A program made the position numbers and the translations under genes. A DNA stretch of 64,000 nucleotides, taken from positions 62,001 through 126,000 of the forward strand of contig CBIHON010000003.1 in NCBI GenBank assembly GCA_966211965.1. The letters run 5' to 3'. This document shows positions 8,441-16,686 of this stretch, piece after piece. Source of the stretch: CBIHON01 sp966211965 (GTDB taxonomy: Bacteria; Pseudomonadota; Gammaproteobacteria; Burkholderiales; Burkholderiaceae_D). The notes beneath the pieces are model-generated. The model ran no database searches, was not told the origin of the DNA, and saw only the letters and a list, made by a program, of their open reading frames with translations. Each line of letters starts with the position of its first letter. The stretch's first letter is position 1.

Positions 8441-8471
8441 TTGACATTAGTCAAGTTCCTTTTGCCATACT
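8441..8471 (+). promoter_or_regulatory. Candidate promoter with palindromic operator for the Tc operon
   Basis: A consensus -35 hexamer TTGACA at 8441-8446 is followed after 19 bases by CATACT (8466-8471) as a weak -10. The -35 is embedded in the palindrome TTGACATTAGTCAA (8441-8454; 5-bp arms, 4-base centre), which could be a regulator site. It lies about 60 bases before the toxin start codon. The spacing is longer than ideal, so the assignment is tentative. Confidence 0.4.
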
Positions 8472-8528
8472 CACCTATGTTGAAAGCGTCTAACGCCGTG
8501 GCTTGCAAGAGAGCCGTAAGGAAGACGC

Positions 8529-11500
8529 ATGCCCGACGCGCCCTTCGCGAAAAGCGAGTCAGCAAAATCTTCGGATCGCCAGTTCGGCGCCACGCCGCCG
8601 CAGATTTCGCTGCCCAAGGGTGGCGGCGCGGTGCAGGGTATCGGGGAAAAATTCACCTCAAACCCGGTGACCGGCACCGGCTCGCTCAGCGTGCCGATCG
8701 CGACTACGCCGGGGCGTTCCAGCTTCGGCCCGAAGCTGGCGCTGTCCTACGATTCAGGCACCGGCAACGGCGCCTTCGGGATCGGCTGGAACTTGCCGTC
8801 CCCGGCGATCACGCGCAAGACCGACAAGGGCTTGCCGCAATACCGCGATGCCGAAGAGTCGGACGTCTTCATTCTGTCGGGCAGCGAAGACCTGGTGCCG
8901 GCTTTCAAGAAAAATACAGACGGCAGCATCGCGCGCGACCAGCACGGCGATCCCTTGCCTGACGAGGAAGCGCGCAACGGCTACTTCATCAAGCGCTACC
9001 GGCCGCGGGTCGAAGGCTTGTTCGCCCGCATCGAACGCTGGAGCAGCCTGGCCGACGGCGACACGCATTGGCGCTCGATCTCCAAGGACAACGTGCTCAC
9101 CGTCTACGGCAGCACGGCCGACTCGCGCATCGCCGATCCGGCCAATCCGCATCGCATATTCAGTTGGCTGATCTGCCACAGCTACGACGACAAGGGCAAT
9201 GCGATCGTCTACGACTATATCGCGGAGAATGCCGACAACGTCGACCTGTCGCGCAGCAATGAGCGTAACCGCGAGCGCAGCGCCGGCCGCTACCTGAAGC
9301 GTATCCGCTACGGTAACCGGCAACCGCTGCTGATCGATCCGGCATTGCCGAGTTTTCGCCGGGCGCATGTGCCGGCGCCGGATTTCGCGGCGGTCGAGTG
9401 GATGTTCGAAGTGTTGTTCGATTACGGCGAAGGGCATTACCAGGAACAGCCGCCGGATGCCGACGGTCGGGTGTTCGTCGACTGCTGCTTGAAAGCGCCG
9501 GCCGGCGCGGCATGGCCGATGCGCACTGACCCGTTTTCGACTTACCGCAGCGGCTTCGAGGTGCGCAGTTATCGTCTGTGCCGCCGGGTGCTGATGTTCC
9601 ATCACTTCCGCGAAGAATTGGGCGCCGACGATTGCCTGGTGCATTCCACCGAACTGATCTACCTGGAGCAGCCGCACGGCTCTTTCGTTGCGAAGGTCGT
9701 CCAATCCGGCTACAAGCGGATCGGGCCGCCCGAACAGCGTTACCTGAAGCGCTCGCTGCCGCCGCTGGAATGCGGCTATTCCACCAGCCCGCTTGACGAT
9801 CTGACGCATGATCAATTGCCGTTGCAGGAAGTCGATGACACCAGCCTGCAAAACCTGCCGGCGGGAATCGACAGCAGCAATTATCGCTGGCTCGATCTCG
9901 ACGGCGAGGGCATCTCCGGCGTGCTGACCGAACAGGCCGGCGCCTGGTTTTACAAGCGCAACCTGGGCGAGGGCCGCTTCGGTCCGGTCGAGCCGGTGGG
10001 GCCGCTGCCGTCGCTGGCGGCCTTGAATCGCGGCCGGCAGCAATTGATGGACCTGGCCGGCGACGGTGCGCTGGACCTGGTCGATTTCACCGCGCCGGCA
10101 CCCGGTTTTTTCGAGCGTAGCGATGAGGGGAACTGGGAAAGCTTCCGCACCTTCATCAACTTGCCTGAGATCGATTGGCAAGACAAGAACCTGCGCTTCG
10201 TCGACTTGACCGGCGATGGCTTGGCCGACATCCTGGTCACCGAGGAACAGATTTACACCACCTGGCATGAATCGCAGGCGGAGCAGGGCTATGGGCCCGC
10301 GCGCCACGTGCCTTTGCCGCTGGATGAGGAAGAAGGGCCGCGCCTGATCTTCGCCGACGGCACGCAATCGATTTACCTGGCCGACATGTCGGGAGACGGC
10401 TTGTCCGATCTGGTGCGCATACGTCTGGGCGAAGTCTGCTATTGGCCCAATACAGGCTACGGCCGCTTCGGCAAGAAGGTGACGATGGACAATGCTGCCT
10501 GGTTCGACGACATGGCCTCCTTCGACCAGCGCCGTATCCGCTTGAGCGACACCGATGGGTCCGGGCCGACCGACATCATTTATCTCGGCCGCGACGGCGT
10601 GCGGATCTATCTCAACGAGCACGGCAACAGCCTGTCCGAGCCGCGGCTGCTCGCCCGGGTGCCGTGCACCGATAATTTCACTACCATTTCGGTCACCGAT
10701 TTTCTCGGACGCGGCACAGCCTGTCTGTTGTGGTCCTCGCCCCTGCCGGGCGATGCGCGGCGGCCGCTGCGCTACCTGGATCTGATGGGCGGGATCAAGC
10801 CGCATCTGCTGACCGTGATCCACAACAACCTGGGCGCCGAAACCAGGATCGAATATGCATCCTCGACCCAGTTCTACCTGGCTGACAAGGCGGCCGGCAC
10901 GCCCTGGGTCACGCACCTGCCGTTTCCAGTGCACGTGGTCATGCGGGTAGAAACCAATGACCTGATCAGCGGCAATCGCTTCGTCAGGAAGCACGTCTAT
11001 CACCACGGTTACTTCGACGGTATCGAGCGCGAGTTTCGCGGTTTTGGGCGGGTTGATACTTGGGATAGCGAAGAGTTCGGCGTCCTGGCCCAGGAGACGG
11101 CGAGCAATTTCGATGCCGCCTTCCATCTGCCGCCGACCTTGACCAAGACATGGTTTCACACCGGCGCTTATTTCATTGGCGAGCGCATTTCGCGCTACCT
11201 GGAAGATGAGTACTACCGCGAAGGCGATCCCGACCTGATGGAAAGCGCTTTAAGTCCGGCGCAGCGCGCGGCGATGCTGCTCGACGACACTGTGCTGCCG
11301 CCTGGCCTGGAGGGCAGGGAAGTGCGCGAAGCGCTGCGTTCGCTCAAAGGCGCGATGCTGCGCGAAGAGATTTATGCTCTCGACGGCACGGCCGCATCCG
11401 ACCGGCCGTATGCGGTTTCCGAGCGCAATTACAGTATCCGGGTCATGCAGCCGCGCGCGGCGAACCGGCATGGGGTGTTTTTCACGCACGCGCTGGAGAG

Positions 11501-14500
11501 TGTGGATTTTCATTACGAGCGCAAGCTGTATCCGGTGCTGAACGGCCGGATAGTGGATGCCGCAACACCAGGCGTTGAGTGGCGTGCCGATCCACGCGTC
11601 TCGCATAGCGTGAATTTGGACGTCGATGAATACGGCAATGTCCGGCAGGCGGCGGCGATAGGCTACGGCCGGCGCTTCGACGATCCCGATCCGGCCTTGA
11701 ACGCAGCCGACCGCGAGCAGCAAAAGCAACTGCTGGCGACGTACACCGAATCGAGTTTTACCAATGCGGCGCGGATGGACGATGCCTGGCGCACGCCGCA
11801 GCCTGCCGAGGTGCGGACCTATCAACTGATCAAGCTCAAGCCAGCGGCGCAACAGCCGGCGGTCACCAATCTGTTCCGCTTCACCGAATTGCGTGCGCTG
11901 ACGGCGCAGGCGGGTGACGGTGCACACGATCTGCCTTACGAAGACATCGATGCAGGCGGCGCCGGCGGCGACGGCACTTGGCGCAGAATTATCGAGCAGG
12001 TGCGTACCCGCTACCGCAGCAATGACTTGAGTTACCTGCTGCCGTTGGGATTGCTGCAGGTGGCGGCACTGTCGGGTGAAAGTTACAAGCTGGCGTTTAC
12101 GGCGGCCTTGCTCGAAACAGTTTACCGGCGCGGCAGCGAGAAGCTGCTACCCGATCCAGCCATGGTTTTGCCGATCGATGCCGCGCATGAGGCCGATCGC
12201 GGCGGCTATGTGGACCTCGACGGCGACGGCCGCTGGTGGATTCCGTCCGGGCGTGTCTATTTCCATCCGGGGGCGGCTGCAAGCGCGGCGGATGAACTGG
12301 CGGAAGCAGCGAACCATTTCTTCATGCCACGGCGTTTCCGCGACCCGTTCATGCACAGCAGTCTGATCGACTATGCGTACGATCTCCTGCCGATCCGCAC
12401 GCGCGATGCGCTGGGCAATACGGTCGAGGCCGTACACGACTATCGAGTGCTGCAGCCGAAGCAAATGAGCGATCCCAATGGCAATAGTTCTTTTGCGGTT
12501 TACGATGCTTTCGGCTTGATGGCTGCGACCGCAACCGGCGGCAAGACCGGCGAAATGCTCGGCGATTCGCTGGAGGATTTCGACAGCTTCGATGCCGATC
12601 CGAGTGCAGGCCAATTGCAGAATTTTGCGGCGCTTCCGCGCGATGGGGCTGCGGCATTGCTGAAGAGTGCAAGCCGTCGCTTTGTGTACGATCTCGATCG
12701 CTTCCGGCGTTGCGGCGAACCGCCTTTTGCCGCCACCCTGGCGCGCGAGACGCACGCTGGCGAGCCGCTCCCGCCGCAAGGTTTGCAGATCCAGCTCAGC
12801 TTCCTGTATGTCGATGGCTTCGGCCGCGAATTGCAGTCGAAGATGCAGGTCGAGCCCGGCGATGCGCCGATGCGTGCCGCCAACCTGACTTTGCCCGGCG
12901 GCGACATTCGCCCCGGACCGTTGCAGCATGAGGTCAACGGCTCGCTCCGGCTGGCGAGCGTCAATCCTCGGTGGATAGGAAAGGGGCGCACGCTCTATAA
13001 CAACAAGGGCAAGCCGGTCAAACAGTATGAGCCTTTCTTCAGCAGCACGCATTTGTATGAAGCGGAAGCTGAGATGACCGATACCGGCGTTACGCCGATC
13101 CTGTTCTACGATCCGCTTGAGCGTGTGGTTGCAACCCTTCATCCGAACCACACCTACGAAAAAAAGGTATTCAATCCCTGGCGGCAGGAAAACTGGGATG
13201 TGAATGACACCGTGATGCAACCCGATCCGGCATCCGACCCGGATGTCGGAGAATTTTTTCAGCGCTTGCCGGCAGCCGATTATCTGCCCACCTGGTACGA
13301 GCAACGCCGCAATGGGCGGCAAGGGCCCGAGGAAAAGGCCGCAGCGGACAAGGCTGCCGCTCATGCCGCTACGCCTGCCGTGACCTGCTTCGATACTCTG
13401 GGGCGTTCCATGCTGAAATTGGCCGATAACGGTAAGGATGCGAGCGGCGCGCCCCGGAAATTCGCAGCGCGCATCATGCTGGATATCGAAGGCAACGAGC
13501 GCGCCGTCAAGGATGCGATGGACCGCGTCGTGATGCGTTATGACTACGATATGCTCGGCAACCGCCTGCATCACGCCAGCATGGAGGCAGGCCGGCGCTG
13601 GACGCTCAAGGATGTCAGCGGCAAGCCGATACGCGTGTGGGATTCGCGCGGACATAGCATGCGCAGCGAATATGATGCCTTGCGGCGGCCCGTGCGCTCT
13701 TTCGTCATTGGCGCCGATACGCAGAACCCGGAGCGGGAAATCCGTTTTCAGGAAACCGTCTACGGTGAATCGTCCGGAAGCGGGCTCAGTCCGGGCCAGG
13801 TGCTGCAGGCCAATCTGCGCGGCAAGCCTTACAAGCAGTTCGACAGCACTGGCATCGTGTGCAACGAGGAATACGACTTCAAGGGAAATCTGCTGCGCGG
13901 CAGCCGTCAATTGGTGCAGGATTACAAGACGGTTGCCGATTGGTCGCACAATCCCGGGCCCTCGCTCGAACAGGAAATTTTCGTCAGCGGCACGCTGTAT
14001 GACGCTCTCAACCGGCCGCTCCAGGCCATTGCACCGCATAGCGCTAAAGCTGGTGCAAAAATCAATGTCATCCGGCCCGGCTACAACGCGGCCGGTATGC
14101 TGGAGCGCATCGATTGCTGGCTGGGGGAAGCCGCCGAGCCGGCCGGCTTGCTCGATCCGGCGTCAGCGAATTTTCAGGCAGTGGCGAACGTCGATTACGA
14201 CGCCAAAGGGCAACGCACCCGGATCGAATATGGCAATGGGGTAGTTACCGATTACACCTACGACGCCAAGACATTCCGGCTGATGCGTTTGAAGACAGGG
14301 CGGGTAGGCGCGACATTGCAGAATCTGTTCTATACCTATGACCCGACAGGCAACATTACTCGCATTCGTGACGAGGCGCAGCAGACGGTATTTTTTAAGA
14401 ACCAGGTGGTGCAACCGCAGTGCGATTACACGTATGACGCGATCTACCGGCTGATCGCGGCGAGCGGGCGCGAGCATATCGGTCAGCTCGGCCAGCCCCC

Positions 14501-16484
14501 AGCGACATGGGACGACGCAACCCGTATCGACCTGCCGCAGCCGGGTGACGGCCAAGCGATGCGCAACTATACGGAACAATATTTTTACGACGCGGCCGGC
14601 AATTTCGAGAAACTGATGCATCAGGCCGGCAATGCCAATTGGACACGCACGCATGTCTACAACGAAGCCAGTTTGATCGAGCCCGACAGGAAAAGCAACC
14701 GGCTCTCCGGCACCATGCTGGGGGCGGCACAGCAGAACTACAGCTACGATGCGCACGGCAACATGATTGGTATGCCGCACTTGACGCTGATGCAATGGGA
14801 TTTCAAGGATCAGTTGAGCGCCACCTCGCGGCAGGTTGTGAATGCTTCGCCGCCGCAGGACAAGGTGCCGGAGGCGAGTTTTTATGTCTACGATGCCGGC
14901 GGCCAGCGTGTGCGCAAGATTACCGAAAGGCAGAACGGCACGCGCGAGGCGGAGCGAATCTATCTGGGCGGCTTTGAGTTATACCGCGAGTTCGATGGCG
15001 GCGGTGAGACCGTGTTCGAACGCGAGACGCTGCATGTCATGGATGGCACGCGGCGCATCGCGCTGATAGAGGGCAGGACGCAGGGAGATGACGGCTCGCC
15101 GCAGCAATTGATTCGCTACCAGCTTGGCAACCATCTCGCCTCGGTCAGCCTGGAAGTCGATGAGCAGGGGCGGCTGATTTCTTTTGAAGAGTATTACCCC
15201 TACGGCGGCACGGCGTACCAGTCGGTGGACCGGGGACTCAAGGCGGCCGCGAAGCGCTATCGCTACACCGGCAAGGAAAGGGATGAGGAGAACGGATTGT
15301 ATTACCACGGGGCGCGGTATTACGCACCCTGGCTAGGTATCTGGATAAGTACGGACCCCTCGGGAATCGGCGCCGGACCGAACCTTTACCGTTTTTCGGC
15401 GGATAACCCGATCGTCATGCTTGACCCCGACGGCCGCGAAGAGGGTTATTGGAATAAATTCAAATCCGGCGTAAAAAGCTGGGCGGTGGAGCGCGCCGGA
15501 AATATCTACGGAACCGGCGAAAAGCTGGTGGAGCTGGGTGTCGGTCTGGGCACCGCGGCCGTGCATCCGATCGACACCACGGTCAATATTGGCAAGTTCA
15601 TTGCGCAGAAATATCGGGAAGGCGCGAAGAATGACGGCGTCGTCGGCGGCGTTCTCACTGCAGTTAATGAGTTCAATCCGGTGTATCACATGCTGGTAGA
15701 AGGTTATGAGGCGAGTCAAGCCGCGAAACGCGGTGATTCCTTTGAGACCGGTAGACGAGAGGCGAGGGCAGGTTTCGCATTGCTGGAAACCATTGCTATC
15801 GCGGCCGGCGGCTCCGGCCTCGCGGCTCGCGGTGCCAGCGGAGCTGCGGAGGCGGCACGCGCGGCAGAACTTGCCCGCGCTGCAGAAGCGGCGAGGGCGG
15901 CGGAAGCGGCTCGCGCCGCAGAGGTAGCGCGCGCTGCAGAAGCAGCGAGGACGGCGGAAGCCGCGAGGGCAGCGGAAGCGGCACGTTCTGCCGAGGCCGC
16001 CAGGGCAGCCGAAGGCGCGCGGGCCGGCACTGCCGCAGAGGCGGCGCTGTCACCCGCGCAAATCGTGTCGGCCTTGGAACGGCACGTTGCGACGCAAAAC
16101 ATGCGGGTGGCTAACGCTATTCGTAGCGGGAACCGTGCTTTCTTTGAGAACCTGGGCATGTCTGAGAGCCAGATCAATGTCCTGATGAATCCGACTGCGC
16201 GCACCTTCGCAGCCCAATATGGGAACGCCATGGAACGTGCCGTGGCCAGGGCGTTCAGAAGCGATCCGGGTTTGAGCGGCATGTTGTTGGATGCGCGCAA
16301 TCTTGCAGGCCGGATTTTCCCGCGGCCGCCAAGCGGACGCCCGTTACGGCCTGATTTTGGATTCTCCTCAGGGCCGCTGGAAGGAAGCATTATTGACCTG
16401 ACTACTGCCGGCGGCAGGGCAGCCAAGATGGCCAAATATCACGACCGTGTGATTACTTTGGAGTACGTGCGTCCGGCATTCTAG
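8529..16484 (+). CDS. Tc toxin BC fusion (TcB-TcC), SpvB/RHS cocoon with C-terminal effector
   Basis: 2651 residues from ATG 8529, preceded by AAGGA. Residues about 20-330 are an SpvB domain (ISLPKGGGAVQGIGEKF, ALSYDSGTGNGAFGIGWNLP). About 450-690 carry VCBS/FG-GAP beta-propeller repeats (DLAGDGALDLVDF, DLTGDGLADILV, DMSGDGLSDLVRI). About 690-1000 match the TcdB middle regions (VVMRVETNDLISGNRFVRK, EFRGFGRVDTWD). From about 1600 come RHS/YD repeats, ending in the RHS core (ENGLYYHGARYYAPWLG...NPIVMLDPDGR, Asp2299). In Tc toxins this core self-cleaves and frees the hypervariable C-terminus inside the B-C cocoon. The last about 348 residues hold a hexapeptide Ala-rich repeat and a possible nuclease fold. 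B plus C in one polypeptide is a natural fusion. It is followed by the TcA gene. The stop TAG belongs to a CTAGAG palindrome. Confidence 0.93.
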   Translation: MPDAPFAKSESAKSSDRQFGATPPQISLPKGGGAVQGIGEKFTSNPVTGTGSLSVPIATTPGRSSFGPKLALSYDSGTGNGAFGIGWNLPSPAITRKTDKGLPQYRDAEESDVFILSGSEDLVPAFKKNTDGSIARDQHGDPLPDEEARNGYFIKRYRPRVEGLFARIERWSSLADGDTHWRSISKDNVLTVYGSTADSRIADPANPHRIFSWLICHSYDDKGNAIVYDYIAENADNVDLSRSNERNRERSAGRYLKRIRYGNRQPLLIDPALPSFRRAHVPAPDFAAVEWMFEVLFDYGEGHYQEQPPDADGRVFVDCCLKAPAGAAWPMRTDPFSTYRSGFEVRSYRLCRRVLMFHHFREELGADDCLVHSTELIYLEQPHGSFVAKVVQSGYKRIGPPEQRYLKRSLPPLECGYSTSPLDDLTHDQLPLQEVDDTSLQNLPAGIDSSNYRWLDLDGEGISGVLTEQAGAWFYKRNLGEGRFGPVEPVGPLPSLAALNRGRQQLMDLAGDGALDLVDFTAPAPGFFERSDEGNWESFRTFINLPEIDWQDKNLRFVDLTGDGLADILVTEEQIYTTWHESQAEQGYGPARHVPLPLDEEEGPRLIFADGTQSIYLADMSGDGLSDLVRIRLGEVCYWPNTGYGRFGKKVTMDNAAWFDDMASFDQRRIRLSDTDGSGPTDIIYLGRDGVRIYLNEHGNSLSEPRLLARVPCTDNFTTISVTDFLGRGTACLLWSSPLPGDARRPLRYLDLMGGIKPHLLTVIHNNLGAETRIEYASSTQFYLADKAAGTPWVTHLPFPVHVVMRVETNDLISGNRFVRKHVYHHGYFDGIEREFRGFGRVDTWDSEEFGVLAQETASNFDAAFHLPPTLTKTWFHTGAYFIGERISRYLEDEYYREGDPDLMESALSPAQRAAMLLDDTVLPPGLEGREVREALRSLKGAMLREEIYALDGTAASDRPYAVSERNYSIRVMQPRAANRHGVFFTHALESVDFHYERKLYPVLNGRIVDAATPGVEWRADPRVSHSVNLDVDEYGNVRQAAAIGYGRRFDDPDPALNAADREQQKQLLATYTESSFTNAARMDDAWRTPQPAEVRTYQLIKLKPAAQQPAVTNLFRFTELRALTAQAGDGAHDLPYEDIDAGGAGGDGTWRRIIEQVRTRYRSNDLSYLLPLGLLQVAALSGESYKLAFTAALLETVYRRGSEKLLPDPAMVLPIDAAHEADRGGYVDLDGDGRWWIPSGRVYFHPGAAASAADELAEAANHFFMPRRFRDPFMHSSLIDYAYDLLPIRTRDALGNTVEAVHDYRVLQPKQMSDPNGNSSFAVYDAFGLMAATATGGKTGEMLGDSLEDFDSFDADPSAGQLQNFAALPRDGAAALLKSASRRFVYDLDRFRRCGEPPFAATLARETHAGEPLPPQGLQIQLSFLYVDGFGRELQSKMQVEPGDAPMRAANLTLPGGDIRPGPLQHEVNGSLRLASVNPRWIGKGRTLYNNKGKPVKQYEPFFSSTHLYEAEAEMTDTGVTPILFYDPLERVVATLHPNHTYEKKVFNPWRQENWDVNDTVMQPDPASDPDVGEFFQRLPAADYLPTWYEQRRNGRQGPEEKAAADKAAAHAATPAVTCFDTLGRSMLKLADNGKDASGAPRKFAARIMLDIEGNERAVKDAMDRVVMRYDYDMLGNRLHHASMEAGRRWTLKDVSGKPIRVWDSRGHSMRSEYDALRRPVRSFVIGADTQNPEREIRFQETVYGESSGSGLSPGQVLQANLRGKPYKQFDSTGIVCNEEYDFKGNLLRGSRQLVQDYKTVADWSHNPGPSLEQEIFVSGTLYDALNRPLQAIAPHSAKAGAKINVIRPGYNAAGMLERIDCWLGEAAEPAGLLDPASANFQAVANVDYDAKGQRTRIEYGNGVVTDYTYDAKTFRLMRLKTGRVGATLQNLFYTYDPTGNITRIRDEAQQTVFFKNQVVQPQCDYTYDAIYRLIAASGREHIGQLGQPPATWDDATRIDLPQPGDGQAMRNYTEQYFYDAAGNFEKLMHQAGNANWTRTHVYNEASLIEPDRKSNRLSGTMLGAAQQNYSYDAHGNMIGMPHLTLMQWDFKDQLSATSRQVVNASPPQDKVPEASFYVYDAGGQRVRKITERQNGTREAERIYLGGFELYREFDGGGETVFERETLHVMDGTRRIALIEGRTQGDDGSPQQLIRYQLGNHLASVSLEVDEQGRLISFEEYYPYGGTAYQSVDRGLKAAAKRYRYTGKERDEENGLYYHGARYYAPWLGIWISTDPSGIGAGPNLYRFSADNPIVMLDPDGREEGYWNKFKSGVKSWAVERAGNIYGTGEKLVELGVGLGTAAVHPIDTTVNIGKFIAQKYREGAKNDGVVGGVLTAVNEFNPVYHMLVEGYEASQAAKRGDSFETGRREARAGFALLETIAIAAGGSGLAARGASGAAEAARAAELARAAEAARAAEAARAAEVARAAEAARTAEAARAAEAARSAEAARAAEGARAGTAAEAALSPAQIVSALERHVATQNMRVANAIRSGNRAFFENLGMSESQINVLMNPTARTFAAQYGNAMERAVARAFRSDPGLSGMLLDARNLAGRIFPRPPSGRPLRPDFGFSSGPLEGSIIDLTTAGGRAAKMAKYHDRVITLEYVRPAF
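15849..16028 (+). repeat. Ten tandem 18-base units encoding an Ala-rich hexapeptide repeat
   Basis: Residues 2441-2500 of the BC fusion are ten consecutive variants of EAARAA (also ELARAA, EVARAA, EAARTA, EAARSA, EGARAG). The DNA units are 18 bases each with varied codons, so the repeat is not a fresh expansion. The predicted structure is one long charged Ala-rich helix between the RHS core and the C-terminal effector. Confidence 0.9.
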
Positions 16485-16539
16485 AGCCTGTTATGAACTC
16501 AAGCACGCGACCCCTGCTTGAGTTCATAACAGGCTCTAG
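16481..16539. repeat. Perfect 25-bp-arm palindrome between the two Tc genes (type A, CTAGAG)
   Basis: The left arm 16481-16505 begins CTAGAGCCTGTTATGAACTC. The right arm 16515-16539 is its exact reverse complement, and the loop is nine bases (CGCGACCCC). The TAG at 16482-16484 is the stop codon of the BC fusion. There is no T run after the stem, so it is not a classical terminator. A degenerate homologue sits at 3563-3627. Transcribed, it would form a very stable hairpin in the intercistronic mRNA. Confidence 0.9.
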
Positions 16540-16578
16540 GCGAATGGGCTCGGCAGCAGGGAAAAAGAAGGAGATTCG

Positions 16579-16686
16579 ATGCGTATTTCGCGAAAAGCAT
16601 TCAATGCGGCATGCGATCCCGGCTTCAGGGCGGACGCATGTGGCCGCTCAACTGTTCCGGAGCCTACTCGCCATGCCTTCCTCTAA
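16579..16686 (+). CDS. Short leader ORF overlapping the TcA start
   Basis: 35 codons (MRISRKAFNAACDPGF...HAFL) with a near-ideal ribosome site AAGGAG (16569-16574) five bases before the ATG at 16579. It runs in a different frame from TcA, and its TAA (16684-16686) lies just past the TcA ATG at 16673, an overlap of 14 bases. It could be a leader peptide that couples translation to TcA. It could instead be a chance ORF, or the true TcA N-terminus broken by a frameshift. No homology is recognised. Confidence 0.4.
   Translation: MRISRKAFNAACDPGFRADACGRSTVPEPTRHAFL

Larger units (their letters stand above)
7958..8528. other. Intergenic region upstream of the Tc locus
   Basis: About 570 bases between divergent genes. 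It contains a MITE-like inverted-repeat element (7999-8167), an AT-rich stretch near 8211-8227 and a promoter-like sequence at 8441-8471. I see no gene. Confidence 0.6.

Noticed and set aside
8754..11159. 801-codon minus-strand ORF antisense to the BC fusion
   Set aside because: Composition is that of a shadow frame in GC-rich coding DNA, with no domain; the plus-strand protein has clear family motifs throughout.
12147..14039. 630-codon minus-strand ORF antisense to the BC fusion
   Set aside because: Shadow of the RHS region; no recognisable motif or ribosome site.
8529..16484. RHS polymorphic toxin of a type VI secretion system
   Set aside because: SpvB and TcdB middle regions plus an adjacent TcA show this is a Tc BC component; no VgrG, PAAR or immunity gene is present.
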